Counted from the first letter of the stretch, positions 45,820 to 55,080 are shown. The stretch: DNA of 64,000 nucleotides from Thalassobius sp047123305 (GCF_047123305.1 NZ_CP138918.1:434001-498000); one strand, 5' to 3'. A program made the numbers and translations. Notes: a model not told the origin generated them from the sequence alone.

Positions 45820-48006
45820 TCAGCGCAGGCGCAATGCGTTCAGCGACACTGTAATCGAGCTGGTCGACATCGCCAAGGCGGCCACCAGCGGCGTCGCCAG
45901 ACCGATCACCGCAACCGGCACGGCGATCACGTTGTAAAGCGTCGCAATCTGGAAGTTTTCACGGATCCGTTTTGTTGCGGATTTTGCTGTCTCCAGCGCC
46001 TCGGCGATCGGGGACAGGTCGCCACCCAGCAGCACAATGTCCGAGGCAACCCGCGCCGCATCCAGCGCCGAAGCTGGCGAGATCGAGACATGCGCCGCCG
46101 TCAGCGCCGCCGTGTCGTTCAGACCGTCGCCCACCATCAAAACCTTCTTATTCGCCACCGCATGAACCTGAATACGGGTGGCTTTGTCTTCGGGCAGCGC
46201 TTCGGCCAGCCAATGGGTGATCCCCAGACGCCCCGCCAGTTCTTCCACCGCGCCGGTGTTGTCACCAGACAACAGGATGACCTCTTTGCCCGCGTCTTGC
46301 AGCGCTTTCACGGCCACTTCTGCCCCGTCACGCAGACGGTCGGTAAAGGTAAAGGCGACCGGGGCCTGCCCGTCCACGGCCAGCCAGGCTGTGGTCATTT
46401 TCGACTTTGGCGCGCCAACCCAGGCCCCACGGCCCAGACGCACCCGTTTGTCGCCCCAGCGCGCCTCAGTGCCGTAGCCCGGCACTTCGCTGACCTCGGA
46501 AATCACCGCCGGTTCCACCCCTGCGGCGCGGGCGGCTTGGGTCAAGGACGTCGACAGCGGATGCGCCGAGCCTTCGGCCAGCGCCAGCGCAATCTGCAGA
46601 TCAGTGGCGTTGTGAACAGTGAGGTTGGTCAGCTCCGGCGTGCCTGCCGTAAGCGTGCCGGTCTTGTCAAAGACAACCGTGTCGACCTGCGCCAAACGTT
46701 CCAATGCGGTGGAATGTTTGATCAGCATCCCTTTGCGGAACAACCGGCCCGAGGCCGCAGTCGTCACCGCTGGCACCGCCAATCCCAGCGCACAGGGGCA
46801 GGTGATGATCAGAACCGCCGCAGCAATGTTCAGCGCGGTGCGCATATCACCGGAATAAAGCAGCCAGCCCAGGAAACTAAGCGCCGAGAGAATATGCACA
46901 CCCGGCGCATAAAGCTTGGCCGCCCCATCCGCCAGAGAAGTGTAGCGCGACCGCCCAGATTCCGCGACCGCCACCAGATCGGCCATCCGGTGCAGCGAGG
47001 TATCTTTGCCCACAGCAGTTGCGCGCAGGGTCAGCGGGCCGGTTAGATTGACCTCTCCGGCGGACACGTCCTGGCCTGCTGTGGCAAATACCGGCAGGGT
47101 CTCCCCGGTCAGCAGGGAACGGTCGATTTCCGAGGTGCCTTCGACGATTTCGCCATCGACCGGCATTCGCCCACCGGGGCGCACCAGCACCAGATCGCCC
47201 ACCGCAACCTCGGCCACCGGCAGCTTTACCTCAGCGCCATCCCGCAAGACAATCGCCCGGGGCACTTCCAACGCTGCCAGTTCCTCAGCCGCGGATCGGG
47301 CCACCGCGCGGGTGCGATGGTCCAGATAGCGGCCCGCCAACAGGAAAAACACCAATGTCAGCGCGGCGTCGAAATAGGCGTGCTCCCCCGAAAGGGAGGT
47401 TTCCCAAAGCGATGTCACCACCGCCAGCACAATCGCCAGCACAATCGGCACATCCATGTTGAGCCGCCCGTTTTTCAGCGCGGCAAAGGCATTGCGGAAA
47501 AACGGCTGGCCGGAAAAGACAATTGTGGGCAGTGCAATCGCCGCCGAAATCCAGTGGAACAGGTCGCGTGTCGCCGCCTCGGCGCCGGACCAGACCGACA
47601 CCGACAACAGCATCACATTCATTGAGGCAAAGCCCGCCACCGCCAACCGCATCAGCAGCTCACGACCCGCCTTGTCAGTCTCGGTCGCACTCAGGCTGCC
47701 CACGTCCAGCTCATGCGCCTCATAGCCTACCGCGTCCAGCGCCGCGATCAGGGGCGCGACCTCCAGGTCAGGATCGGCTGCGATATTGGCGCGTTTCAGC
47801 GTCAGGTTCACCCGCGCCTCTTTCACACCGGGCACAGCCGCCAGCGCCTTTTCCACAGTCGAGATACAGGCGGCGCAATGCACCGCAGGCACGGAAAGCG
47901 CCAGCCGCGCCTCTTTCGGCGCGGCCGCTTCAGCAATCGCCTCGGCAGAGGGGGCGGCCACACAGGCCGGACAGGCAGCGGGTTGGGGGCGCAGGGCTTC
48001 GGTCAT
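45820..48006 (-). CDS. ccoI: Copper-translocating P-type ATPase CcoI
   Basis: Exports copper across the inner membrane for cbb3 assembly (FixI-like). The 728-aa product has an N-terminal heavy-metal domain (VHCAACISTVEKALAAVPGV), eight predicted helices, the CPC ion site (IITCPCALGLAVP), phosphorylated Asp in FDKTGTLTAGTP, TGET (LLTGETLP) and the hinge GDGLNDTAAL. An extra CPAC near the N-terminus may bind copper. Starts 3 nt after ccoH. Confidence 0.95.
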   Translation of the reverse strand: MTEALRPQPAACPACVAAPSAEAIAEAAAPKEARLALSVPAVHCAACISTVEKALAAVPGVKEARVNLTLKRANIAADPDLEVAPLIAALDAVGYEAHELDVGSLSATETDKAGRELLMRLAVAGFASMNVMLLSVSVWSGAEAATRDLFHWISAAIALPTIVFSGQPFFRNAFAALKNGRLNMDVPIVLAIVLAVVTSLWETSLSGEHAYFDAALTLVFFLLAGRYLDHRTRAVARSAAEELAALEVPRAIVLRDGAEVKLPVAEVAVGDLVLVRPGGRMPVDGEIVEGTSEIDRSLLTGETLPVFATAGQDVSAGEVNLTGPLTLRATAVGKDTSLHRMADLVAVAESGRSRYTSLADGAAKLYAPGVHILSALSFLGWLLYSGDMRTALNIAAAVLIITCPCALGLAVPAVTTAASGRLFRKGMLIKHSTALERLAQVDTVVFDKTGTLTAGTPELTNLTVHNATDLQIALALAEGSAHPLSTSLTQAARAAGVEPAVISEVSEVPGYGTEARWGDKRVRLGRGAWVGAPKSKMTTAWLAVDGQAPVAFTFTDRLRDGAEVAVKALQDAGKEVILLSGDNTGAVEELAGRLGITHWLAEALPEDKATRIQVHAVANKKVLMVGDGLNDTAALTAAHVSISPASALDAARVASDIVLLGGDLSPIAEALETAKSATKRIRENFQIATLYNVIAVPVAVIGLATPLVAALAMSTSSITVSLNALRLR

Positions 48007-48009
48007 GAT

Positions 48010-48465
48010 TTAGCGTACCACGTCAACGATCACACGCTGGGTAAACAACGTGCCGTCAAGCGCCTTGGCCTCCATCCGGATGTTCCAGTTGCCATCGGCC
48101 AGCTCCATCGGCGCTACATAGGCGGTGCCGTCAAACACAAAGGCCGGCGTGACATCATCGGCCACCTGCGTGGCGCGGCCCAGAATGGCACTCAGCTCTG
48201 CCGCCTCCACCGGAGCGCCATCGGCACCGGTGATCGCTAGGCGCAAAACACCGTCCTGATGACTGCCAACAACGGTCCAGCCCAACGCCACCTGCGCCGC
48301 GCGGCGTTCGTCGAACTGCTGGCTGGCAACATAGGTGTTTTTCACCTCCAGCCCCGGGAAGGTCTTCACCGCGTTCACGGCCAGGGTGATGTTCACAGCG
48401 ATGATGACACTGAACGCCGCCACAAAGATAAACAGCACATGTTTGCCGGTAAGTTGCTTGACCAT
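48010..48465 (-). CDS. ccoH: FixH/CcoH-family cbb3 oxidase assembly protein
   Basis: A 151-aa protein anchored by one N-terminal helix (about residues 8-30, HVLFIFVAAFSVIIAVNITL) with a periplasmic FixH domain. Family members associate with cbb3 oxidase and stabilise or mature it. Start ATG 48465 lies 2 nt from the ccoG stop; ccoI follows after 3 nt, so ccoG-H-I-S is a tight operon. Confidence 0.93.
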   Translation of the reverse strand: MVKQLTGKHVLFIFVAAFSVIIAVNITLAVNAVKTFPGLEVKNTYVASQQFDERRAAQVALGWTVVGSHQDGVLRLAITGADGAPVEAAELSAILGRATQVADDVTPAFVFDGTAYVAPMELADGNWNIRMEAKALDGTLFTQRVIVDVVR

Positions 48466-48467
48466 GG

Positions 48468-49970
48468 TTAGTTTCCTTTCCCGTTGAACACGGTGTCCTT
48501 GAAGGCGCGGTCGCCATTGCTGGTGTCTTCGACCCAGAACCGGAGGACGACGCGTTCGCTCAACGCCGGTTCCGATCCTTTGGGCGCGATAATGTAGACG
48601 CGCTGCAGTTTCATTTCATCCGCCGGAACGGTGACGGTGTGATAGGGCGTGCCCTCCAACTGCAAACGCAGGGCGGAATCGCCTTTGATCGACAGTTTGA
48701 ACGGGCGGTCATCGCCGTTTTTGTTGCGCAGGCGCACATCATAGGTATTGCGGATCGAGCCGTCCGACAGCGTCACATAGGTCGGGTTGCGGTCCGGCGC
48801 GACGGTCAGTTCAATTTCGGCCCGGATGAACAGCGCCACCACCAGCGCCACACCCACCAAGGACCACAGACCGGTATAGAGCATAGTGCGGGCCCGAAAG
48901 ATGTGGGTCCACGCCGATTTGGGCTTTTCGCCAGCCTGTTCGGCCGTTTCATCGGTCAGTGCCATATAGTCGATCAGGCCACGCGGCTTGCCGATCTTCT
49001 CCATCACATCGTCACAGGCATCGATGCAAAGCCCACAGGTGATGCATTCCATCTGCTGCCCGTCGCGGATGTCGATGCCCATGGGGCAGACGTTCACACA
49101 GGCCATGCAGTCGATACAGTCACCCTGCGGCGCGGCTAGCTCCACCGGCACGGGGCCAGCGGCGACAGCATCAGACGTCGTGGCAGTGGTGGCTACGGGT
49201 TTCTTTTTCGCGCCCTTCAGCTTGCCACGTGGTTCGCCGCGCCAGTGACGGTAGCCGATGGTCAGCGTGTCCTCGTCCATCATCGCGGCCTGAATACGCG
49301 GCCAGGGGCAGGCGTAGATACAGATCTGTTCCCGCGCGATGCCACCAAAGAAGAAGGTCGTGGCGGTCAGGATGAACATAGTGGAATAGGCAATTGGATG
49401 TGCATTCAGCGTCACCAGATCCACCAGAAGCGTTGGTGCATCCGCAAAGTAGAACACCCAAGCGCCCCCGGTTGCCAAAGCGATCAGCACCCAGCTGGCC
49501 CATTTGGACAGCCGCAGGCGGAGCTTGCGCAGATCCCACTTTTTCTGCCGGTGCAGTCGCAGGCGCGCGTTCCGGTCGCCTTCGATCCAACGTTCTACAA
49601 GAATGAAGAGGTCGGTCCAGACGGTCTGGGGGCAGGCGTAGCCGCACCAGACCCGCCCCAAGGCAGAGGTGAACAGGAACAGGCCAAGACCCGCCATCAC
49701 CAGAAGCCCCGCCACGAAGTAGAACTCATGCGGCCAGATCTCAATCCAGAAGAAGTAGAAACGGCGGTTGGCCAGATCGACCAGAACAGCCTGATCCGGC
49801 AGGCTGGCACCACGGTCCCAGCGGATCCAGGGCGTCAGGTAGTAAATCCCAAGGGTGATCGCCATGATCACCCATTTCAGATTGCGAAACGCCCCGGAGA
49901 CACGGCGTGGAAACACGGGTTCTCGGGCGGCATACAGGTTTTGCGGGGCGTCGGGTTGGGTTTGCGACAC
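48468..49970 (-). CDS. ccoG: Cytochrome c oxidase accessory protein CcoG (RdxB-like ferredoxin)
   Basis: Membrane polyferredoxin acting as a cupric reductase in cbb3 biogenesis. The 500-aa product has about five helices, two [4Fe-4S] motifs (DCIDCMACVNVCPMG and CITCGLCIDACD) and a C-terminal IgG-like domain (about 380-495). Start is GTG at 49970 (VSQTQPDAPQ) with GGAG 7 nt upstream; a longer ATG frame would read through the FnrL box. First gene of ccoGHIS. Confidence 0.94.
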   Translation of the reverse strand: MSQTQPDAPQNLYAAREPVFPRRVSGAFRNLKWVIMAITLGIYYLTPWIRWDRGASLPDQAVLVDLANRRFYFFWIEIWPHEFYFVAGLLVMAGLGLFLFTSALGRVWCGYACPQTVWTDLFILVERWIEGDRNARLRLHRQKKWDLRKLRLRLSKWASWVLIALATGGAWVFYFADAPTLLVDLVTLNAHPIAYSTMFILTATTFFFGGIAREQICIYACPWPRIQAAMMDEDTLTIGYRHWRGEPRGKLKGAKKKPVATTATTSDAVAAGPVPVELAAPQGDCIDCMACVNVCPMGIDIRDGQQMECITCGLCIDACDDVMEKIGKPRGLIDYMALTDETAEQAGEKPKSAWTHIFRARTMLYTGLWSLVGVALVVALFIRAEIELTVAPDRNPTYVTLSDGSIRNTYDVRLRNKNGDDRPFKLSIKGDSALRLQLEGTPYHTVTVPADEMKLQRVYIIAPKGSEPALSERVVLRFWVEDTSNGDRAFKDTVFNGKGN

Positions 49971-50031
49971 GGACTCACTCCGTTGGCTAAATATTATTTT
50001 ACCCTTCTCGGGGGTCACGGCCTCCCTTACT

Positions 50032-50045
50032 TTGACCCAGATCAA
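50032..50045 (-). promoter_or_regulatory. FnrL box upstream of ccoG
   Basis: TTGAT-CTGG-GTCAA on the minus strand, a near-perfect FNR site centred 68 nt before the GTG start. A candidate -10 TAAAAT lies at 49996-50001, about 8 nt further from the box than in a class II promoter, so the activation geometry is unclear. Confidence 0.85.
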
Positions 50046-50064
50046 ACTCACATCTGCAATTCAT

Positions 50065-50937
50065 CTATTGGCCGCTTTGTCGCACCAGCCATCGGGCAAA
50101 TGATTTCAACGGCGGGCGCTGCGGGCCAGGGCGGGTGACCAGATAATAGCCGGTCTTGTCGGTCTCTTCGAACAACACCTGCAAGCGGCCGGCCTCAATA
50201 TCCGTTTCAATCAAGGCTTTTGCCGCCACGCCGATGCCCTGCGCCGCCCGCAGCGCTTCGATCATCAGATAACCGGGCATCGAGGAGATGCCGTAAGCCG
50301 GATCCTGCACAATGCCCTTTTGTCGCAGCCAGGTGCTGCATTCATGGGTCCCCAATTCCTGCAACCACGGCAGATCCAGCAGGTCTTCGGGCTGAAGGTC
50401 GGGTTTGGTTGGCACCAGCTCCGGTGCGGCGACCAGCACAATCGGCGACGGCACGATCAACCGCGCCTCCAGACCGGGCCAATCGCCGTTGCCATGGCGA
50501 ATCGCCACATCGATGCCACCGGGCTCCAGCTGCTTCACCTCGGCGGTGGGATCGATCATCAGGCTGACCTCAGGGTGTTTGCTGCGAAAATCGCCAAGGC
50601 GCGGCATCAACCAGTTGGAGGCAAAGGACGGCGTGGTGGAAATCTGCAAGGGGCGCTGCGCTTCGCCACCGGTCAGGGCCTCCACCACCCGCACCACTTC
50701 GCCAAAACCACGTTCCAGCGCATGGGCCAGTTGCAACCCGTCATCATTCAAAACGGTGCTGCGCGCCCGTCGGTCCAGGAGGGTCAGTCCCAGATGCGCC
50801 TCCAAGCCCTTGATCTGCTGAGAGATTGCCGCGTGGCTGACATTCAGCAACGCGCCGGCCGCCGCCATGCTGCCGGCCTGATGAAACGCCAGAAACGCAC
50901 GCAGCGCATTAAGAGGGGGCAGAGCACGCCAATCCAT
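50065..50937 (-). CDS. LysR-family regulator, GcvA-like
   Basis: A 290-aa LTTR with the GcvA-group N-terminus (PPLNALRAFLAFHQAGSMAA, then LNVSHAAISQQIKGLEAHLG) and effector domain (ISTTPSFASNWLMPRLGDFR). Regulated genes unknown. It sits between ccoNOQP and ccoGHIS on the same strand, interrupting the usual adjacency of these operons, and is divergent from a 52-codon ORF. Confidence 0.88.
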   Translation of the reverse strand: MDWRALPPLNALRAFLAFHQAGSMAAAGALLNVSHAAISQQIKGLEAHLGLTLLDRRARSTVLNDDGLQLAHALERGFGEVVRVVEALTGGEAQRPLQISTTPSFASNWLMPRLGDFRSKHPEVSLMIDPTAEVKQLEPGGIDVAIRHGNGDWPGLEARLIVPSPIVLVAAPELVPTKPDLQPEDLLDLPWLQELGTHECSTWLRQKGIVQDPAYGISSMPGYLMIEALRAAQGIGVAAKALIETDIEAGRLQVLFEETDKTGYYLVTRPGPQRPPLKSFARWLVRQSGQ

Positions 50938-51036
50938 ATGTAACCTCAGCTTACAGATTTGAATTCGAACCAGAGTCGTCTTAGCAACGCATATGTAGTT
51001 ATTTCAAGCCAGACCCCAATGAGATGTGAGGCTGAC

Positions 51037-51195
51037 ATGTTCAATATTCTTGCAAATACCCTGATGAATGCAACCCGCATGGACGCGGTCCAAGAGGATC
51101 GTCTGCCCAAGCTGAAAGCACCTGAAAAACACCGGACCATGCCCTGCTGCAAATTCGACAGCGCGCGGGCAAAGATCCGGCTCAGCTCGCTCTAA
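51037..51195 (+). CDS. Small hypothetical protein divergent from the LysR gene
   Basis: A 52-aa frame, MFNILANTLMNATRMDAVQE at its start, ending CKFDSARAKIRLSSL. ATG 51037 has GAGG 5 nt upstream; a longer frame from 50959 lacks this. It is basic in the second half with vicinal cysteines (MPCCKF) and no membrane segment. The terminator at 51293 closes it. I know no family; divergence from a LysR regulator suggests regulation by it. It could be a spurious ORF. Confidence 0.5.
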   Translation: MFNILANTLMNATRMDAVQEDRLPKLKAPEKHRTMPCCKFDSARAKIRLSSL

Positions 51196-51292
51196 GCGCG
51201 GCTGATCCGTCTGACACGCCCCCGTCCGACGCTCTCTGTCCCCACAGGGTTTGGCGCAATCCCCGCTGCCAGATCCAAGGCGACAGAAACGC

Positions 51293-51330
51293 AAAAGTCC
51301 CGGAGAGATCTCCGGGACTTTTGTTGTTTA
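51293..51330. terminator. Bidirectional terminator after ccoP and the small ORF
   Basis: AAAAGTCCCGGAGA-(GA)-TCTCCGGGACTTTT, a 14-bp perfect inverted repeat (51293-51322). T-rich tails exist both ways (TTTTGTTGTTT on plus, TTTTGCGTTT on minus). It ends ccoNOQP and the convergent 52-aa ORF. Confidence 0.88.
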
Positions 51331-51427
51331 AATCGGCACCGGCCTCCCAGGAAACGCGCGAACAGGACGGAAGGTCCGGTGCCGGACCCCAAGGGCGTCG
51401 GGAAACGCCCCGGGGTGTTCTTATGCC

Positions 51428-52297
51428 TTACTGACCACCACCACGGGTGTGAACAAAGGTGGCCACCGCGCGGATTTCAGCCTCGGAGAGACGGGTGTTC
51501 CAGGCCGGCATCGCCCCATAGCGGGCGCTGTAGACCGTTTCGCGGATGGCGTCGTAACCTTCGCCGTACAGCCAGATAGCATCGGCCAGGTTCGGCGCAC
51601 CTTGATCTATGTCACCTTCACCGGCATCGCCGTGACAGGCGGCACAGTTTTCTTCGTAGACCACGGCGCCCGCTTCAACGAGTGTGGCATCCTTGGCCTC
51701 ACCCGACAGCGACATCACAAAGTTAACCACTTCGTCGATCTGCCCTTCTTCCAGCAGCTCATCGCGGCCAAAGGCAGGCATTTCGGACTGACGCAGATAG
51801 TCTTCGTCGCTGGGCTGACGGATACCGACGCTGATCGAGGTGTGGATCGATTCGATATCCCCACCCCAGAGCCAGTCATCATCCACCAGGTTCGGGTAGC
51901 CCACCGCACCTGCGGCGCCCGAGCCGTGACACTGCGAACACCAGGTCATGAACACCGCTTCACCAGCGGAGTTGGCATAGCCCAGAAGCTCAGCATCATC
52001 GGCAATCGCTGCCAGTTCGGTTTCCACCAGCTTGGTGTTCATCGGGGCCTGTTTGGCCTCAAAGGCGGCGATGTCCTCGGCCACTTCACCGCGGGTGGAG
52101 TAGCCCAGGAAACCCTGTGTGGCGCCGTTGATCAGCGGCCAGGCCGGATAGGCCGCCACATAGATCAGACCCCAAACGATGGTGGCGTAGAAGGTCCACA
52201 GCCACCAACGCGGCAAGGGGGTATTCAGCTCTTCGATGCCATCCCAGGAATGGCCCGTGGTGCCATAGTCTTGTGGCTCATTCGGTTTTTTAGCCAT
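51428..52297 (-). CDS. ccoP: cbb3-type cytochrome c oxidase subunit III CcoP
   Basis: Membrane-anchored di-haem c subunit passing electrons to CcoO/CcoN. The 289-aa product has one helix (about residues 32-52, WWLWTFYATIVWGLIYVAAY) and two haem c sites, CSQCHGSG and CAACHGDAGEGD, each with a downstream Met ligand region. Starts 3 nt after ccoQ. Confidence 0.96.
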   Translation of the reverse strand: MAKKPNEPQDYGTTGHSWDGIEELNTPLPRWWLWTFYATIVWGLIYVAAYPAWPLINGATQGFLGYSTRGEVAEDIAAFEAKQAPMNTKLVETELAAIADDAELLGYANSAGEAVFMTWCSQCHGSGAAGAVGYPNLVDDDWLWGGDIESIHTSISVGIRQPSDEDYLRQSEMPAFGRDELLEEGQIDEVVNFVMSLSGEAKDATLVEAGAVVYEENCAACHGDAGEGDIDQGAPNLADAIWLYGEGYDAIRETVYSARYGAMPAWNTRLSEAEIRAVATFVHTRGGGQ

Positions 52298-52300
52298 GTC

Positions 52301-52492
52301 TCACGCCTCCTTGGCGTCACCGCTGCTGGCAGCGGGTTTGTCTTCATGCCGGAAGGGGATGTCTGCGACCTTGCTGTAGGTGCGGGTGCTGCCGGGGCGC
52401 ATCACAAACAGGATGACCCCAAAGAAGAACCCAAACAGCGCCAAGAGCATCCAGCTGTCTGCAAATTCGCGAAGCAGGGAATAGGTTTCCAT
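52301..52492 (-). CDS. ccoQ: cbb3-type cytochrome oxidase subunit CcoQ
   Basis: A 63-aa single-pass membrane protein that stabilises the cbb3 complex, METYSLLREFADSWMLLALF, continuing FGFFFGVILFVMRPGSTR, the FixQ family pattern. Located between ccoO (12 nt) and ccoP (3 nt). Confidence 0.94.
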   Translation of the reverse strand: METYSLLREFADSWMLLALFGFFFGVILFVMRPGSTRTYSKVADIPFRHEDKPAASSGDAKEA

Positions 52493-52504
52493 ATCCAGCC
52501 CTCC

Positions 52505-53236
52505 TTAGCGGCTTGCGTCAGGCACAAAGGTCGAGAAATCAACCAGCGTGCCCAGCATCTGCAGGTAAGCGATCAGCGCATCCGCTTCCGAAAGACCTGG
52601 CTGGCCGTCGAAGTTACGCACCTGCACCGAGTCTTCGCCATAACGTTCCAGCAGCCCATCGTAATCGGCATCGGGATCTGCCTGTGCAGCAAAGTCCGCG
52701 ATGGCATTGGCAACCATATCGTCGGTGTAGGGCACGCCCACCAGCTTGTGGGTGGCGACCAGTTCACCGATGTATTTACCGTCCATCTTGGTGTGCTCAA
52801 GGAAGCCGTATTTCGGCATGATCGATTCGGGCACAACCGACTGCGGGTCGCGCAGGTGGTCGACGTGCCACTCATCCGAATAGCGACCGCCCACACGGGC
52901 CAGATCCGGGCCAGTCCGTTTGGAGCCCCACTGGAAAGGGTGGTCGTACTGCGACTCCGCTGCCAGCGAATAGGGCCCGTAACGTTCGACCTCATCGCGC
53001 ATCGGACGGATCATCTGGCTGTGACAGGTGTAGCAGCCTTCGCGGATGTAGATCTCGCGACCGGCCAGTTCGAGTGGGGTGTAGGGGCGCATGCCCTCTA
53101 CATCCTCAATCGTGTTTTCCAGCCAGAACAGCGGAGCGATTTGCACAATCCCACCGATGGTCACCACCAGGAATGCGAAGATCGCAAGCAGGGTGACGTT
53201 TTTCTCAAGGATCGCGTGTTTGTCGAGAATTGCCAT
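52505..53236 (-). CDS. ccoO: cbb3-type cytochrome c oxidase subunit II CcoO
   Basis: Mono-haem cytochrome c subunit. The 243-aa product has an N-terminal anchor helix (about residues 13-35), the haem site REGCYTCHSQMIRPM and the axial Met region. FixO-family length is normal. It starts 14 nt after the ccoN stop. Confidence 0.96.
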   Translation of the reverse strand: MAILDKHAILEKNVTLLAIFAFLVVTIGGIVQIAPLFWLENTIEDVEGMRPYTPLELAGREIYIREGCYTCHSQMIRPMRDEVERYGPYSLAAESQYDHPFQWGSKRTGPDLARVGGRYSDEWHVDHLRDPQSVVPESIMPKYGFLEHTKMDGKYIGELVATHKLVGVPYTDDMVANAIADFAAQADPDADYDGLLERYGEDSVQVRNFDGQPGLSEADALIAYLQMLGTLVDFSTFVPDASR

Positions 53237-53250
53237 CTGTCCGGCCCTCC

Positions 53251-54852
53251 TTATTCAGCCGGGACTGCAGCGGCGTCGGCTTCAACAGCCGGAGCGCGCT
53301 TTGCAGTCATCCACAGGTTGTAGCACATGATCAATGCACCCGAGAGGAACATCACCCCACCAAGGCCGCGCACCACATACATCGGGAACTTTGGACCTAC
53401 GGTGTCAGCGAAGGAGTTCACCAGGAAGCCATTGGCGTCGACTTCGCGCCACATCAGGCCTTCCATGATGCCGGTGACCCACATTGAGGCGGCGTAGAGA
53501 ATGATGCCGATGGTGGCGAGCCAGAAGTGCCAGCTGACCAGTTTCAGCGAGTAGAGACCCGAACGGTTCCACAGTTTCGGCACCAGGAAGTAGAGCGCGC
53601 CAAAGGTGATCATACCGTTCCAGCCAAGGGCACCGGAATGCACGTGACCAATGGTCCAGTCGGTGTAGTGCGACAACGAGTTCACAGCGCGGATCGACAT
53701 CATCGGGCCTTCGAAGGTCGACATGCCGTAGAAGCCAAGCGACAGAACCATCATCCGCAGAACGGGGTCGGTGCGCAGCTTGTCCCAGGCGCCCGAAAGC
53801 GTCATCAGACCGTTGATCATGCCACCCCAGCTGGGCATCCACAGAACAACCGAGAACACCATGCCAAGGGTCGACGCCCAATCCGGCAGTGCGGTGTAAT
53901 GCAGGTGGTGCGGACCGGCCCAGATATACAGGAAGATCAGCGCCCAGAAGTGGATGATCGACAGCTTATAGGAATAGACCGGACGTTCCGCCTGTTTCGG
54001 CACGAAGTAGTACATCATGCCCAGGAAGCCCGCCGTCAGGAAGAAGCCTACAGCGTTGTGACCGTACCACCACTGGGTCATCGCATCCTGCACGCCCGAG
54101 AACAGCTGGACCGACTTGGAACCGAAGATCGAGACCGGCACCGCCAGGTTGTTCACGATATGCAGCATCGCAACGGTGATGATGAAGGACAGGAAGAACC
54201 AGTTGGCCACGTAGATATGCGGCTCTTTGCGTTTCATGATCGTGCCGGCAAAGACCAGAAGGTAGGCGACCCAGACAATGGTCAGCCACAGGTCGATGTG
54301 CCATTCGGGTTCAGCGTATTCCTTGCCGTGGGTTGCGCCCAGCAGGTAGCCGGTTGCCGCCATCACGATGAACAGCTGGTAGCCCCAGAACACGAACCAC
54401 GCCAGATTGCCGCCCCACAGACGCGCGGCGCTGGTGCGCTGCACGATGTAGAATGAGGTGGCCAGCAGCGCGTTGCCGCCAAATGCGAAGATCACTGCGG
54501 AAGTGTGCAGCGGACGCAGGCGGCCAAAGTTGGTGAAACCCTGTGCGAACTCAAGGTTCAGCACCGGAAAGGCCAGTTGGAAGGCAATAACCACCCCCAC
54601 CAGGAAGCCAACGACCCCCCAGAAGGCGGTGGCGATCACGCCGTAGCGGATCACCCCGTCCATATACTCGCCAGAAAGATCTGCGCGCGCCGGTTCGTCG
54701 GTGCGGCGCAGGATGAAAATAAACGCCACAACGGCAAACGCTGCTGCGGCCAGCATGTTTACCGAATAGGCCAGATCCCGCCCGTAATTGGCCGCGATCA
54801 ACGCCCCGAGCGTTGCCAGACCAAGCGCGATCAGCTTGATGTAGTTAACCAT
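53251..54852 (-). CDS. ccoN: cbb3-type cytochrome c oxidase subunit I CcoN
   Basis: Catalytic haem-copper subunit that reduces O2 at high affinity. The 533-aa product, from MVNYIKLIALGLATLGALIA, has about 12 or more helices, with haem/Cu ligand histidines in RPLHTSAVIFAFGGNALLAT, YGHNAVGFFLTAGFLGMMYY and HIGHVH-like TIGHVHSGALGWNGM. AAGGGA precedes the ATG; the upstream in-frame extension crosses the FnrL box region and is unlikely. First gene of ccoNOQP. Confidence 0.97.
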   Translation of the reverse strand: MVNYIKLIALGLATLGALIAANYGRDLAYSVNMLAAAAFAVVAFIFILRRTDEPARADLSGEYMDGVIRYGVIATAFWGVVGFLVGVVIAFQLAFPVLNLEFAQGFTNFGRLRPLHTSAVIFAFGGNALLATSFYIVQRTSAARLWGGNLAWFVFWGYQLFIVMAATGYLLGATHGKEYAEPEWHIDLWLTIVWVAYLLVFAGTIMKRKEPHIYVANWFFLSFIITVAMLHIVNNLAVPVSIFGSKSVQLFSGVQDAMTQWWYGHNAVGFFLTAGFLGMMYYFVPKQAERPVYSYKLSIIHFWALIFLYIWAGPHHLHYTALPDWASTLGMVFSVVLWMPSWGGMINGLMTLSGAWDKLRTDPVLRMMVLSLGFYGMSTFEGPMMSIRAVNSLSHYTDWTIGHVHSGALGWNGMITFGALYFLVPKLWNRSGLYSLKLVSWHFWLATIGIILYAASMWVTGIMEGLMWREVDANGFLVNSFADTVGPKFPMYVVRGLGGVMFLSGALIMCYNLWMTAKRAPAVEADAAAVPAE

Positions 54853-54946
54853 TTTGCGTCCCTTCGTCTCTGACCCGCACGATTCGTTTTTCCGCGCGGG
54901 CGGTTCCAGACTGGCGGTGTAATGCGGCGCGGCGCGCCCTCCCGCC

Positions 54947-54960
54947 TTGATCTGCGTCAA
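54947..54960 (-). promoter_or_regulatory. FnrL box for ccoN
   Basis: TTGAT-CTGC-GTCAA, centred 101 nt before the ccoN ATG. With class II spacing the start site would be near 54912 and a CATTAC -10 at 54919-54924 fits weakly. It would activate ccoNOQP under low oxygen. Confidence 0.82.
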
Positions 54961-55003
54961 AAACCTGCAATGAGCCGCGCCTCTGACATGGGCGTGGTGC
55001 AGT

Positions 55004-55017
55004 TTGACACGTGTCAA
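55004..55017 (+). promoter_or_regulatory. FnrL box for uspA
   Basis: TTGAC-ACGT-GTCAA, a perfect palindrome centred 70 nt before uspA. A TAGACT -10 (55040-55045) lies exactly where class II activation (box at -41.5) requires, predicting a start near 55052 and a leader of about 29 nt with GGAGGA. Confidence 0.83.
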
Positions 55018-55080
55018 AGTCGCACAGGCGCGGGGGCGTTAGACTGAGGCCAAGCCTGTCTGTGTAGGAGGAACACTCAA

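Noticed and set aside
51449..53323. 624-codon plus-strand frame opposite ccoP, ccoQ and ccoO
   Set aside because: Covers three real cco genes in antisense; no domain visible.
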